Positions 1 to 5,508 of a DNA stretch of 5,578 bases are shown here, piece by piece. The notes under the pieces were generated by a model. The model worked only from the letters and a program-made list of their open reading frames with translations, did not search any database and was not told where the DNA came from. Made by a program: the position numbers and the translations under genes. The stretch is from positions 1-5,578 of the forward strand of contig DAOVHK010000094.1 of NCBI GenBank assembly GCA_030671905.1. The letters are read 5' to 3'. How positions within the stretch are numbered: position 1 is the stretch's first letter; each line of letters starts with the position of its first letter. The DNA comes from Clostridia bacterium (lineage in GTDB: Bacteria > UBA6262 > WVXT01).

Positions 1-1
1 T

Positions 2-109
2 AAACGAATTATTGAGCAAGAAGTTATTAAGATGTCCAGAAAAAAATTGGGTATTCTGAAGTTTGGCAAGAATGTGTTTAATGTGGCAAAAGCAATGGGA
101 TGGATATAG
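2..109 (+). CDS. C-terminal fragment of an upstream gene, possibly FixC-like flavoprotein dehydrogenase
   Basis: An open frame enters from the left edge and stops at TAG 107-109, giving about 35 residues that end in FNVAKAMGWI. The tail is basic and amphipathic and carries no diagnostic motif, so the sequence alone does not identify the product. The identity is inferred from context: the next gene is a FixX-type ferredoxin, and fixX normally lies directly after fixC, the FAD-dependent electron-transfer-flavoprotein:quinone oxidoreductase subunit. FixC proteins often end in a short basic helix of this kind. A related geranylgeranyl-reductase-family flavoprotein is the main alternative, given the prenyl-lipid genes downstream. 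That the frame is real is supported by its reading cleanly up to a stop about 85 nt before the next start. Confidence 0.5.
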   Translation, partial: KRIIEQEVIKMSRKKLGILKFGKNVFNVAKAMGWI

Positions 110-115
110 AAAATA

Positions 116-133
116 TAGTAATGATAATAGTAG
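116..133 (+). other. Run of six consecutive in-frame stop codons
   Basis: After the TAG at 107-109 and two sense codons (AAA ATA), the same frame reads TAG TAA TGA TAA TAG TAG. The run lies in the AT-rich gap between the upstream gene and the fixX start. It blocks any readthrough of the upstream protein in that frame. It may simply be a by-product of an AT-rich TA(R)-type repeat. Confidence 0.6.
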
Positions 134-194
134 GAATATTAATAATGGTTTTAAGTACAAGAACCATATATCTCGCCTTATTATGATAAAGAAT

Positions 195-470
195 ATGGAT
201 ATAGAAGACAAACTATTTCTTAACAGATTTAAAGTCGATAACGGTCATCCCCATTTGTATATCAAGGACAGAACGATATGCGCAAAATGTAAGGACCAAC
301 CCTGCGTAGCCGTTTGCCCGGTCAAGAATTACAAAAAAGTTAATGGCACCATTGAACTTTCCTGGGAAGGTTGTCTGGAATGTGGTTCTTGTCGTATTGT
401 ATGCAGAAATGGAGCAATTGACTGGAAATATCCCCAGGGTGGATTTGGAATTATTTACAAATTTGGATAG
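195..470 (+). CDS. fixX: FixX-type ferredoxin-like protein (2[4Fe-4S])
   Basis: This is a 91-residue ferredoxin of the FixX family, the small iron-sulfur partner of FixC in the FixABCX electron-bifurcating/quinone-reducing complex. It is soluble or membrane-associated on the cytoplasmic side. Counting from the ATG at 195, the protein begins MDIEDKLFLNRF. It has a first cluster motif C-x2-C-x4-C-x3-CP at Cys29, 32, 37 and 41, and a second, C-x2-C-x2-C-x3-C, at Cys60, 63, 66 and 70. It ends in the family signature YPQGGFGIIYKFG. The length matches the usual 90-100 residues. E. coli FixX, as I recall it, lacks the complete first motif, so the full set of eight cysteines is notable. The start is uncertain: ATG 183 adds four residues and neither start has a clear Shine-Dalgarno. 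I prefer 195 because the family usually begins a few residues before DKL. It lies 10 nt ahead of the UbiA gene, so co-transcription is likely. Confidence 0.88.
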   Translation: MDIEDKLFLNRFKVDNGHPHLYIKDRTICAKCKDQPCVAVCPVKNYKKVNGTIELSWEGCLECGSCRIVCRNGAIDWKYPQGGFGIIYKFG

Positions 471-480
471 AGAGAAGAGA

Positions 481-1410
481 ATGATGATTAAACTTTGGAT
501 AAAGGCTGTCCGAGCACCATTTTTTACAGCCACAATTATCCCAGTATTATTAGGCACTGTTATCGCCTGGGTTCACACAGGGCAAATCTTCTGGATGAAA
601 TTATTGTTAACATTAATTGGGGTTATTTTTATCCATGCGGGAACTAATCTTACAAATGATTTTTATGACCATAAATCAAAAAACGATGAATTAAATCTTC
701 ATCCTACTCCTTTCAGTGGAGGAAGTAGAGTAATTCAACAAGGTTTAATTCCATCTAAGCGGATATTTTACTCTGCACTGATGTTTTTTGGTTTGGGAAG
801 CGTAGTTGGTTTGTATTTAAACTGGATTTCAAAGGGAAATATGATTTTAATCTTTGGGTTGATGGGAGTTCTCTTGGGATTTTTTTACAGCGCGGAGCCT
901 TTACGGATTGGCTATCTGGGCATAGGAGAATTAGCAGTAGGATTTGGGTTTGGACCTTTAATTGTTAATGGTGCCTACTATATCCAGGCACAGAGAATGT
1001 CTCTGGAACCATTCTTAGCTTCAATACCAATCAGTATTTTGATTATGTTGGTGCTATATATTAATGAATTCCCTGACTATGAAGCAGATAAGTTGGTTAA
1101 TAAAAAAACGTGGATAGTAAAATTAGGCAAAGAGAGAGCGATAAAAATATATTATTTACTTTTGGCTCTGGTTTATCTCACCATAGTCTCAGGAATTATT
1201 TTTCGCTTCCTGCCTTTCTTTAGCATACTTGCTTTTGTAAGTTTACCTTTGGGTCTAAAAGCGATTGCTATATCTCGGAAAAATTATAACAAAATCGAGG
1301 AACTACTTCCGGTAAATGCGATTACCGTAAAATTGCACTCAATAATCGGTTTGCTTCTCATAACGGGATATTTCTTCGACAAATTGTTATTTATCCTCAC
1401 CCATCCCTGA
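481..1410 (+). CDS. menA: UbiA-family prenyltransferase, probable 1,4-dihydroxy-2-naphthoate polyprenyltransferase (MenA-like)
   Basis: This is a 309-residue integral membrane prenyltransferase that joins a polyprenyl chain to an aromatic acceptor, most likely dihydroxynaphthoate on the way to menaquinone. The first Asp-rich motif is N59-D60-F-Y-D63-x5-D69, followed by FSGGSRVIQQGL (78-89), typical of the MenA group. The second motif is N195-E-F-P-D199-x3-D203-K and leads into NKKT and WIVKLG. About eight or nine hydrophobic helices can be seen (roughly 14-32, 41-56, 95-115, 120-137, 146-166, 177-194, 222-242, 245-262, 283-300). The ATG at 481, followed by a second ATG, comes after the purine-rich GAGAGAAGAGA. 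An open frame further upstream overlaps fixX and has no homology-like content, so it was not used. The last residues, ILTHP, and the stop fall in a repeat-like stretch. The exact acceptor is inferred; a MqnP-type or other UbiA enzyme is less likely. Confidence 0.82.
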   Translation: MMIKLWIKAVRAPFFTATIIPVLLGTVIAWVHTGQIFWMKLLLTLIGVIFIHAGTNLTNDFYDHKSKNDELNLHPTPFSGGSRVIQQGLIPSKRIFYSALMFFGLGSVVGLYLNWISKGNMILIFGLMGVLLGFFYSAEPLRIGYLGIGELAVGFGFGPLIVNGAYYIQAQRMSLEPFLASIPISILIMLVLYINEFPDYEADKLVNKKTWIVKLGKERAIKIYYLLLALVYLTIVSGIIFRFLPFFSILAFVSLPLGLKAIAISRKNYNKIEELLPVNAITVKLHSIIGLLLITGYFFDKLLFILTHP

Positions 1411-1449
1411 TGGGCGGAGTTTACCCTCGTCCACCCCTGAGGAGAGGGG
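1395..1449 (+). repeat. Degenerate tandem repeat, 30-bp period, with two small hairpins
   Basis: Positions 1395-1414 and 1425-1444 align without gaps at an offset of 30 nt, with 15 of 20 bases identical (consensus CCTC-RY-CCA-Y-CCCTGA-K-G-R-G). Each unit can form a short hairpin: CCCAT/ATGGG (1400-1404 with 1410-1414) and CCCCT/AGGGG (1434-1438 with 1445-1449). The first unit encodes the last residues and stop of the UbiA protein. The second ends just before the AAGG (1452-1455) that probably serves as ribosome binding site for the next gene. The C-rich then G-rich composition differs from the surrounding AT-rich coding sequence and resembles dispersed intergenic repeats of many bacterial genomes. 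Confidence 0.6.
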
Positions 1450-1461
1450 TTAAGGTAAAAA

Positions 1462-2469
1462 ATGGAACTAAAAGAAATTTATCAACCCATTGAAAGAGAT
1501 TTAGTTGAGGTCAAGGAAGAAATAAGAAGACAACTCGGGGAAGAAGATGGTCTTATGAAACAAGTTATTGAAGATATTATTGAGTCTCCAGGTAAACTTC
1601 TCCGCCCCACTCTGGCACTGCTTGCCTTTTCAGCGGGAAACAATAACAGAAAAGACAGAAACAACATAATAAAAGCTGCCTCAATAATAGAATTAATTCA
1701 TACTGCTACTTTAATTCATGATGATGTAATTGACGAAACAACTCTTCGACGGCATAGAACAAATCTTCATACCAAGTGGGGAGATAAAATTTCTGTGCTT
1801 TTTGGAGATTACCTGTTTTCCCGGTCATTCACTGTGTTATGTCAACTGGGCTGTCCTGAAATTGTTTGCGCTCTGGCGAATACCATTAATCTCATTTGTG
1901 AAGGAGAGTTAAAACAAATAAACAGGGCATATGACTGGGATTTAACTGAGGAAGATTATCTTTCCATTATCGAAAAGAAAACTGCTTCTTTGTTTTCGTT
2001 TTCCTGCTTCTGCGGGGGGCACCTGGGAAAAGTTGCAGCAAATGAGATTGAAGCATTGGTTAATTTTGGCCTAAGCTTTGGTATAGCTTTTCAGATGGTT
2101 GATGATTGTCTCGACTTTGTAGGTGATGAAAAGGTAATGGGGAAGTCCTTGGGTTCGGACCTACGTAAAGGAAAAATAACCCTTCCTTTGATTTATTTAT
2201 TGAGTTCAACTTCTGGGGAGGTGCGGAAAAAAATTATTGAATTTATTTCCTCGGAACAAAAAGAGGCAGCCATTCTTATAATTAAAGAAATGTTACAGGA
2301 ACATCAGGTTATGCATCGTTGTGCGAAAAAAATAATGCAATATATGGAAAGAGCCAAAAAAGAGATGAGAAAAATAAAGAACGTAAACACCAGGAAAAAT
2401 CTTATACACATATGTGACTATACATTATTAAACCCTGCAGAAACTTTCAGTGGAGTAAATGTGCTATAA
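1462..2469 (+). CDS. Long-chain (all-trans) polyprenyl diphosphate synthase
   Basis: This is a 335-residue trans-isoprenyl diphosphate synthase of the IspB/HepT/HexB type. It extends allylic diphosphates with isopentenyl diphosphate to make the quinone side chain. Visible signatures are GKLLRP (44-49), the first Asp-rich motif HDDVIDE with D87, D88 and D91 followed by RRHR, EGELKQ (147-152), KTASLF, FQMVDDCLD with D214, D215 and D218, and GKSLGSDLRKGKITLP (227-242). The residues just before the first Asp motif (HTATLIHDD) are small and match E. coli octaprenyl synthase, which as known for the family leaves the chain pocket open. A C30-C50 product is therefore more likely than C15 or C20; exact length cannot be read. 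The ATG at 1462 follows AAGG by six bases. It sits 51 nt after the UbiA gene, which would use its product. Confidence 0.9.
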   Translation: MELKEIYQPIERDLVEVKEEIRRQLGEEDGLMKQVIEDIIESPGKLLRPTLALLAFSAGNNNRKDRNNIIKAASIIELIHTATLIHDDVIDETTLRRHRTNLHTKWGDKISVLFGDYLFSRSFTVLCQLGCPEIVCALANTINLICEGELKQINRAYDWDLTEEDYLSIIEKKTASLFSFSCFCGGHLGKVAANEIEALVNFGLSFGIAFQMVDDCLDFVGDEKVMGKSLGSDLRKGKITLPLIYLLSSTSGEVRKKIIEFISSEQKEAAILIIKEMLQEHQVMHRCAKKIMQYMERAKKEMRKIKNVNTRKNLIHICDYTLLNPAETFSGVNVL

Positions 2470-2501
2470 GAAATTGGCCCGATTAAGACGGAATTGTTAA
2501 C

Positions 2502-2507
2502 AGGAGG
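2502..2507 (+). promoter_or_regulatory. Ribosome binding site of the coiled-coil gene
   Basis: A perfect AGGAGG lies six bases before the ATG at 2514. It is much stronger than the sites in front of fixX and the UbiA gene, which suggests high translation of the coiled-coil protein from the shared transcript. Confidence 0.75.
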
Positions 2508-2513
2508 AATAAA

Positions 2514-3062
2514 ATGTTTAGCGCGGTAAAAACGAAATTGAAAGGGAAGTATTCTAAAAATCGAACGACAAAGACAGAAAAGGAGGGAGACTACTTGAAA
2601 GAGTTTTTGAACAATGAATTAACAGATTTGGAAAAGTTATTATCCGAGGAAGCAAAATTGAAACAAATGGCAGAAGATAAAAGACAAAAAATCAACAAAG
2701 CAATAGAACGGTTGGAAGGGAAAATGTCTCTGTTTAAGGAAGAGATGGAAAAGATGCGGCTCCAGTTCAGGCATCTATTTGAAAATAAAGAAATAGACAA
2801 AGGGCAAATAGAAACTGAACTAACCGCAGGAGCTGGGGAATTAGAACATATTGGAGAAGGTGAAGAAAGTAAAATTAAACCTGAAGAGGTAGAACTGGAA
2901 CTGAGACTGCAGAGCAAGGAAGAAGAAAATAATTTACTCAAAAAGCAGATGGCAGAAATGGAAGAACGATTGCGAATTGAGAGTGAGAAAAGGGATCAAG
3001 AAATACAGGAATTAAAGAAACGACTGGAAGAAATGTCCGTAGAACAGCAGGAATCAGTTTAA
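2514..3062 (+). CDS. Hypothetical coiled-coil protein
   Basis: I do not recognise this gene. It encodes 182 residues, very rich in Glu, Lys, Leu and Met, with no Cys or Trp and a single Pro at 123. The first 25 residues are basic (KTKLKGKYSKNRTTK). Two long heptad-like helices follow, roughly 28-90 and 124-176, split by a Gly-containing acidic linker (about 103-121). The second helix is densely charged (KKQMAEMEERLRIESEKR). There is no signal peptide, membrane segment or catalytic motif, so a cytoplasmic scaffold, adaptor or DNA/membrane-tethering protein is possible; none is shown. It begins 44 nt after the polyprenyl synthase stop with a perfect ribosome binding site, so it probably closes the quinone operon. 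An in-frame TTG at 2595 with its own strong site could give a 155-residue form lacking the basic head. Confidence 0.72.
   Translation: MFSAVKTKLKGKYSKNRTTKTEKEGDYLKEFLNNELTDLEKLLSEEAKLKQMAEDKRQKINKAIERLEGKMSLFKEEMEKMRLQFRHLFENKEIDKGQIETELTAGAGELEHIGEGEESKIKPEEVELELRLQSKEEENNLLKKQMAEMEERLRIESEKRDQEIQELKKRLEEMSVEQQESV
2581..2597 (+). promoter_or_regulatory. Possible internal ribosome binding site and TTG start
   Basis: AGGAGGG at 2581-2587 lies seven bases before an in-frame TTG at 2595-2597, which is Leu28 of the coiled-coil protein. Initiation here would remove exactly the basic N-terminal tail and start at the first heptad helix. Because the motif is made of ordinary Lys-Glu-Gly codons, it may be coincidental. 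Confidence 0.3.
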
Positions 3063-3133
3063 TTTTTTCCTCCCAAAATTACGCCACATAAAACTCAAGT
3101 TGCCCACCGTCTAATCGAATTTTTCAGCCCCAG

Positions 3134-3158
3134 AGTGTCACTTTCCTCACACTTTTTT
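3134..3158 (+). terminator. Weak rho-independent terminator candidate
   Basis: AGTGT (3134-3138) pairs with ACACT (3149-3153) across a 10-nt loop. It can be extended outward by a G-U and an A-U pair at the expense of the T run. Five more T residues (3154-3158) follow. The stem is short and the loop large, so strength is doubtful. An AT-only hairpin (TAATTTT 3060-3066 with AAAATTA 3075-3081) right at the stop of the coiled-coil gene is weaker still. Position between two functional blocks supports a termination role. Confidence 0.35.
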
Positions 3159-3205
3159 ATCCATAGAAAATACCGTTCGTAAATTTATAACAGCGATTTT
3201 TACGC

Positions 3206-3234
3206 TTGTTTTATTCCTTAAAAAGTTGTATACT
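3206..3234 (+). promoter_or_regulatory. Sigma70-like promoter candidate for the aroK-aroB-aroQ operon
   Basis: TTGTTT (3206-3211) and TATACT (3229-3234) are separated by 17 bases. The -10 box matches the consensus at five of six positions and the -35 at three of six. Transcription would begin near 3241, leaving a leader of about 70 nt before aroK. A second perfect TATAAT at 3276-3281 has no recognisable -35 at the right distance and is a weaker alternative. Confidence 0.45.
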
Positions 3235-3254
3235 TAATCCGCATAATTAAGGAA
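3214..3254 (+). repeat. Inverted repeat bracketing the promoter -10 box
   Basis: TTCCTTAA (3214-3221) and TTAAGGAA (3247-3254) are perfect 8-bp inverted copies separated by 25 bp. The candidate -10 box sits between them, and the left arm lies in the -35/-10 spacer. The layout fits a dimeric operator but an 8-bp AT-rich repeat could also arise by chance. Confidence 0.35.
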
Positions 3255-3309
3255 ATAGAACAATATTTATCTCTCTATAATTATGTTATGAGTTAAATTG
3301 GGGTTCTCC

Positions 3310-3822
3310 ATGAACATTGTTTTGACAGGAATGATGGGCACTGGCAAGACGGCTGTAGGGAAAAAGTTAGCCCAAAAATTAAATATGAAATATATTGATA
3401 CTGATGGAATGATTGAAAAAGATGCGGGGATATCTATACCTAAGATTTTTAAGCAAAAAGGTGAACCCTACTTCCGGGATGTGGAAACAAAAGCTGTTAA
3501 GTGTGTGGCATTGCTGGATAACTTTGTTATAGATACTGGTGGGGGAGTGGTTCAGAGAAGCGAGAACATGGAAGAGCTGGAAAGAAACGGGATGATTATA
3601 TGTTTAACCGCCTTCCCTGAAGCGATTCTTGAGCGCACAAGTAAGATGAATTATCGGCCACTACTAAATGTGGATGACCCTGTAAGTGAAATAAACAGGC
3701 TTTTAAAGGAAAGAGAACGATTTTATAAGAGATGTAGCAGGATGATTGATACTTCTAATAAAGGGATAGAAGAAGTTGTGGATGAAATTATTAAATTCGT
3801 ATCGGAGAAGAAGAGAAAATGA
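3310..3822 (+). CDS. aroK: Shikimate kinase
   Basis: This is a 170-residue cytoplasmic P-loop kinase that phosphorylates shikimate at the 3-hydroxyl, the fifth step of chorismate synthesis. The Walker A motif is GMMGTGKT (7-14). The shikimate-binding residues of the family are visible as D32 in IDTDGMIE, R56 in EPYFRD and the GGG at 77-79 in IDTGGGV. The lid arginine is R116 in YRPLL, and the C-terminal arginine lies in the RERFYK segment (135-140). Length is normal for the family (about 165-175). I chose ATG 3310, preceded by GGGG (3300-3303) six bases upstream, because family members begin MNIVL directly before the P-loop. A TTG at 3298 would add four residues with no ribosome binding site. 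The gene overlaps aroB by ATGA, implying translational coupling. Confidence 0.95.
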   Translation: MNIVLTGMMGTGKTAVGKKLAQKLNMKYIDTDGMIEKDAGISIPKIFKQKGEPYFRDVETKAVKCVALLDNFVIDTGGGVVQRSENMEELERNGMIICLTAFPEAILERTSKMNYRPLLNVDDPVSEINRLLKERERFYKRCSRMIDTSNKGIEEVVDEIIKFVSEKKRK

Positions 3823-4904
3823 AGACAGTAAAAGTGGGACTGGGTGAGAAGAGTTACGATATTCTTATAGGTTATCCCCTGGATGAGATTGGGGGAAGGC
3901 TTAAGAAATACACAAAAGGGATTAAGAGCCTTATTGTTACTAATCCCACAATTGCAGAATACTACCTGGAGACGGTGGAGAGAGGCTTGCAGGAGGCTGG
4001 ATTTCGAGTCTTTGTGGCTCAGGTTCCCGATGGTGAGGAGCATAAGTCCCAGGATGAGGCGAATAGACTGTATACAAAGTGTGTGGAATACAGGTTGGAG
4101 AGGGAATCTATTATTGTGGGATTGGGAGGTGGGGTGATTGGTGATCTGGCTGGATATGTAGCGGCAACTTTTATGCGTGGTCTCCCCATAGTTCAGGTTC
4201 CCACTACTCTCCTGGCTCAGGTGGACAGTTCCGTAGGTGGTAAAGTGGCGGTCAATCTTCCCGAAGGTAAGAATTTGGTGGGTGCCTTCTATCAGCCATT
4301 TCTGGTCTATATTGACTTTGCTGTTTTGAAAACATTACCGGTTGAGGAGATGGAGGCAGGGATGGCTGAGGTGATTAAATATGGCATTATTCTCGATAAA
4401 AACTTCTTTGAATATCTGGAAGAGAAGATTGGAAAGTTAAGAGAACTCGATTCAAAGGTGCTGGAAACTGTTGTAGCTCGCTGTTGCAAGCTTAAAACAG
4501 GAGTTGTGGAAAAGGATGAGAGAGAAAAAGGGCTAAGGGCAATTCTCAATTTTGGTCATACTCTGGGGCATGCACTCGAGGCTCTTACTGATTATAAGAA
4601 GTACAAGCATGGCGAGGCTGTGGCAATTGGGATGGTTGGTGCGTGTAGAATTGCCCAGGAAATGGGGATGTTGAAAAAAGAGGCAAGAGATAGAATTGAG
4701 CGTTTGATTGAAAAAGCTGGTTTGCCAGGTAGAATTGGAGTGAAATTAAGTGTAGACGATATCATACAGGCTCTCTCTCTGGATAAGAAGGTGCAGGCAG
4801 GGAAGGTCAGGTTCGTTTTGCCAGAGAGGATTGGAAGGGTTGTAGTGCGGGATGATGTCCCAGAGCACATAGTGAGAGACGTAATTAGAGGGTTGATAAA
4901 GTAA
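3819..4904 (+). CDS. aroB: 3-dehydroquinate synthase
   Basis: This 361-residue NAD- and divalent-metal-dependent enzyme converts DAHP to 3-dehydroquinate, the second shikimate step, in the cytoplasm. The family motifs occur in order: PDGEEHKS (70-77), GLGGGVIGDLAGYVAATFMR (101-120), VPTTLLAQVDSSVGGK (127-142), GKNLVGAFYQP (150-160), EAGMAEVIKYG (179-189), NFGHTLGHALE (244-254) and YKHGEAVAIGM (262-272). The metal ligands expected for the family are all present: E184, H247 and H264. The C-terminal DKK (322-324) and RFVL (331-334) are also typical. Full length and intact. The ATG at 3819 overlaps the aroK stop, with GGAG at 3804-3807 inside aroK as a distant ribosome binding site. Together with reinitiation this would couple the two genes. 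Confidence 0.96.
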   Translation: MKTVKVGLGEKSYDILIGYPLDEIGGRLKKYTKGIKSLIVTNPTIAEYYLETVERGLQEAGFRVFVAQVPDGEEHKSQDEANRLYTKCVEYRLERESIIVGLGGGVIGDLAGYVAATFMRGLPIVQVPTTLLAQVDSSVGGKVAVNLPEGKNLVGAFYQPFLVYIDFAVLKTLPVEEMEAGMAEVIKYGIILDKNFFEYLEEKIGKLRELDSKVLETVVARCCKLKTGVVEKDEREKGLRAILNFGHTLGHALEALTDYKKYKHGEAVAIGMVGACRIAQEMGMLKKEARDRIERLIEKAGLPGRIGVKLSVDDIIQALSLDKKVQAGKVRFVLPERIGRVVVRDDVPEHIVRDVIRGLIK

Positions 4905-4919
4905 TTTTTTGCAATTGTT

Positions 4920-4925
4920 AGGAGG
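4920..4925 (+). promoter_or_regulatory. Ribosome binding site deciding the aroQ start
   Basis: AGGAGG lies four bases before the ATG at 4930. This fixes the start there rather than at the in-frame TTG at 4909, which would place the ribosome binding site inside the coding region. Confidence 0.75.
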
Positions 4926-4929
4926 AGAA

Positions 4930-5361
4930 ATGAAACTTTTAGTGATTAATGGTCCCAATCTTGACCTTTTAGGTGAGAGACAACCTGAAGTATATGGCAG
5001 GTTGCCTCTAAAGGAAATTAACGAGAAAATGGTCGAATTAGCTAAAGAACTGCGATGTGAACTCGAGTTCTTCCAGTCTAACCATGAAGGCGAGATTGTG
5101 GAGACTATTGGAAAAACCAAGGGTAAATTCGACTTTTTAATCATTAATCCTGCTGCTTACACCCATACAAGTGTGGCTATCAGGGACGCTATTGCCGCTA
5201 CAGGGATTCCCACTATCGAGGTTCATCTGTCAAATATCTATGGACGGGAAGAGTTTCGTCGGAAGTCTTTAATTGTGCCGGTGGCTGTTGGCCAGATTTG
5301 TGGTTTTGGTTCGGATAGCTATCTTTTAGCATTGAGAGCCGCAGTGGGGATGAAGGGATAG
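4930..5361 (+). CDS. aroQ: 3-dehydroquinate dehydratase, type II
   Basis: This 143-residue type II dehydroquinase dehydrates 3-dehydroquinate to 3-dehydroshikimate, the third pathway step; the family forms cytoplasmic dodecamers. It begins MKLLVINGPNLDLLGERQPE. It shows the family residues N10, R17 and the catalytic Y22 in PEVYG, then FQSNHEGE (48-55), N73 and H79 in INPAAYTHTS, H99 in VEVHLSN, and R110 in the REEFRRKS segment. GQICGFGSDSYLLAL closes the fold. The start 25 nt after aroB with a strong ribosome binding site marks it as third gene of the operon. The last four residues, GMKG, and the stop are encoded by the left arm of a downstream inverted repeat, so the natural C-terminus may have been altered. 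All catalytic positions precede this point. Confidence 0.95.
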   Translation: MKLLVINGPNLDLLGERQPEVYGRLPLKEINEKMVELAKELRCELEFFQSNHEGEIVETIGKTKGKFDFLIINPAAYTHTSVAIRDAIAATGIPTIEVHLSNIYGREEFRRKSLIVPVAVGQICGFGSDSYLLALRAAVGMKG

Positions 5362-5460
5362 TTATCGGAGTCGCTCGGTCAGCAAAACCTTGCTCTAAAT
5401 CCGCCAGCGATTTGGCAAAACCTGACGGATTTGAAGCTCCTGCAACTATCCCTTCATCCC
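5347..5460 (+). repeat. 114-bp imperfect palindromic element with 17-bp terminal inverted repeats
   Basis: GGGATGAAGGGATAGTT (5347-5363) and its exact reverse complement (5444-5460) frame the element. After a 3x3 mismatch, GGAG (5367-5370) pairs with CTCC (5437-5440). Inside are two further hairpins: AGCAA/TTGCT (5381-5385 with 5390-5394) and an 11-bp stem with one mismatch (5397-5407 with 5422-5432). The predicted shape is a three-way junction. GCAAAACCT occurs directly repeated at 5382-5390 and 5415-5423. The left arm encodes the final residues and stop of AroQ. There is no open frame, so it is a non-coding repeat, a MITE/REP-like element, or part of a structured RNA. No U tract follows, so a classical terminator is unlikely. 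Confidence 0.7.
5354..5383 (+). repeat. 30-bp direct repeat, copy 1
   Basis: These 30 bases, beginning AGGGATAGTT and ending CGGTCAGC, recur identically at 5478-5507, 124 bp downstream. This copy overlaps the aroQ stop and the left arm of the palindromic element. Confidence 0.85.
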
Positions 5461-5477
5461 TGGGGTGTTAACGAGGT

Positions 5478-5507
5478 AGGGATAGTTATCGGAGTCGCTC
5501 GGTCAGC
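5478..5507 (+). repeat. 30-bp direct repeat, copy 2 (partial element)
   Basis: It is identical to 5354-5383, but here it lacks the rest of the 114-bp element: after CAGC the sequence switches to an unrelated palindromic repeat. Its first ten bases are also the inverse of AACTATCCCT at 5444-5453, so the right arm of the first element can pair with either copy. It looks like a broken or truncated second element. Confidence 0.8.
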
Positions 5508-5508
5508 T

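Noticed and set aside
63..182. Upstream extension of the fixX frame
   Set aside because: It overlaps the tail of the preceding gene, and its sequence (Asn, Lys, Tyr and Ser rich) is what AT-rich spacer translates to, not ferredoxin.
343..480. Upstream extension of the UbiA reading frame starting inside fixX
   Set aside because: It overlaps the conserved second cysteine motif of FixX in another frame and gives no UbiA-like sequence. Family members begin near the ATG at 481.
3276..3281. TATAAT as the main aroK promoter
   Set aside because: The -10 hexamer is perfect, but the sequence 16-18 bases upstream (around 3252-3258) does not resemble a -35 box. It is kept only as an alternative.
3063..3309. 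Riboswitch or T-box leader upstream of aroK
   Set aside because: I could not find a conserved T-box (the GGUGG-containing box) or an aptamer-like set of stems. The leader predicted from the promoter candidate is only about 70 nt.
4746..5144. 132-residue minus-strand open frame across aroB and aroQ
   Set aside because: It lies antisense to two intact conserved enzymes and has low-complexity composition and no motif. It is a coding shadow, like the other minus-strand frames here.
5347..5460. Rho-independent terminator of the aro operon
   Set aside because: The stem is long but broken by mismatches and internal branches, and no T run follows position 5460.
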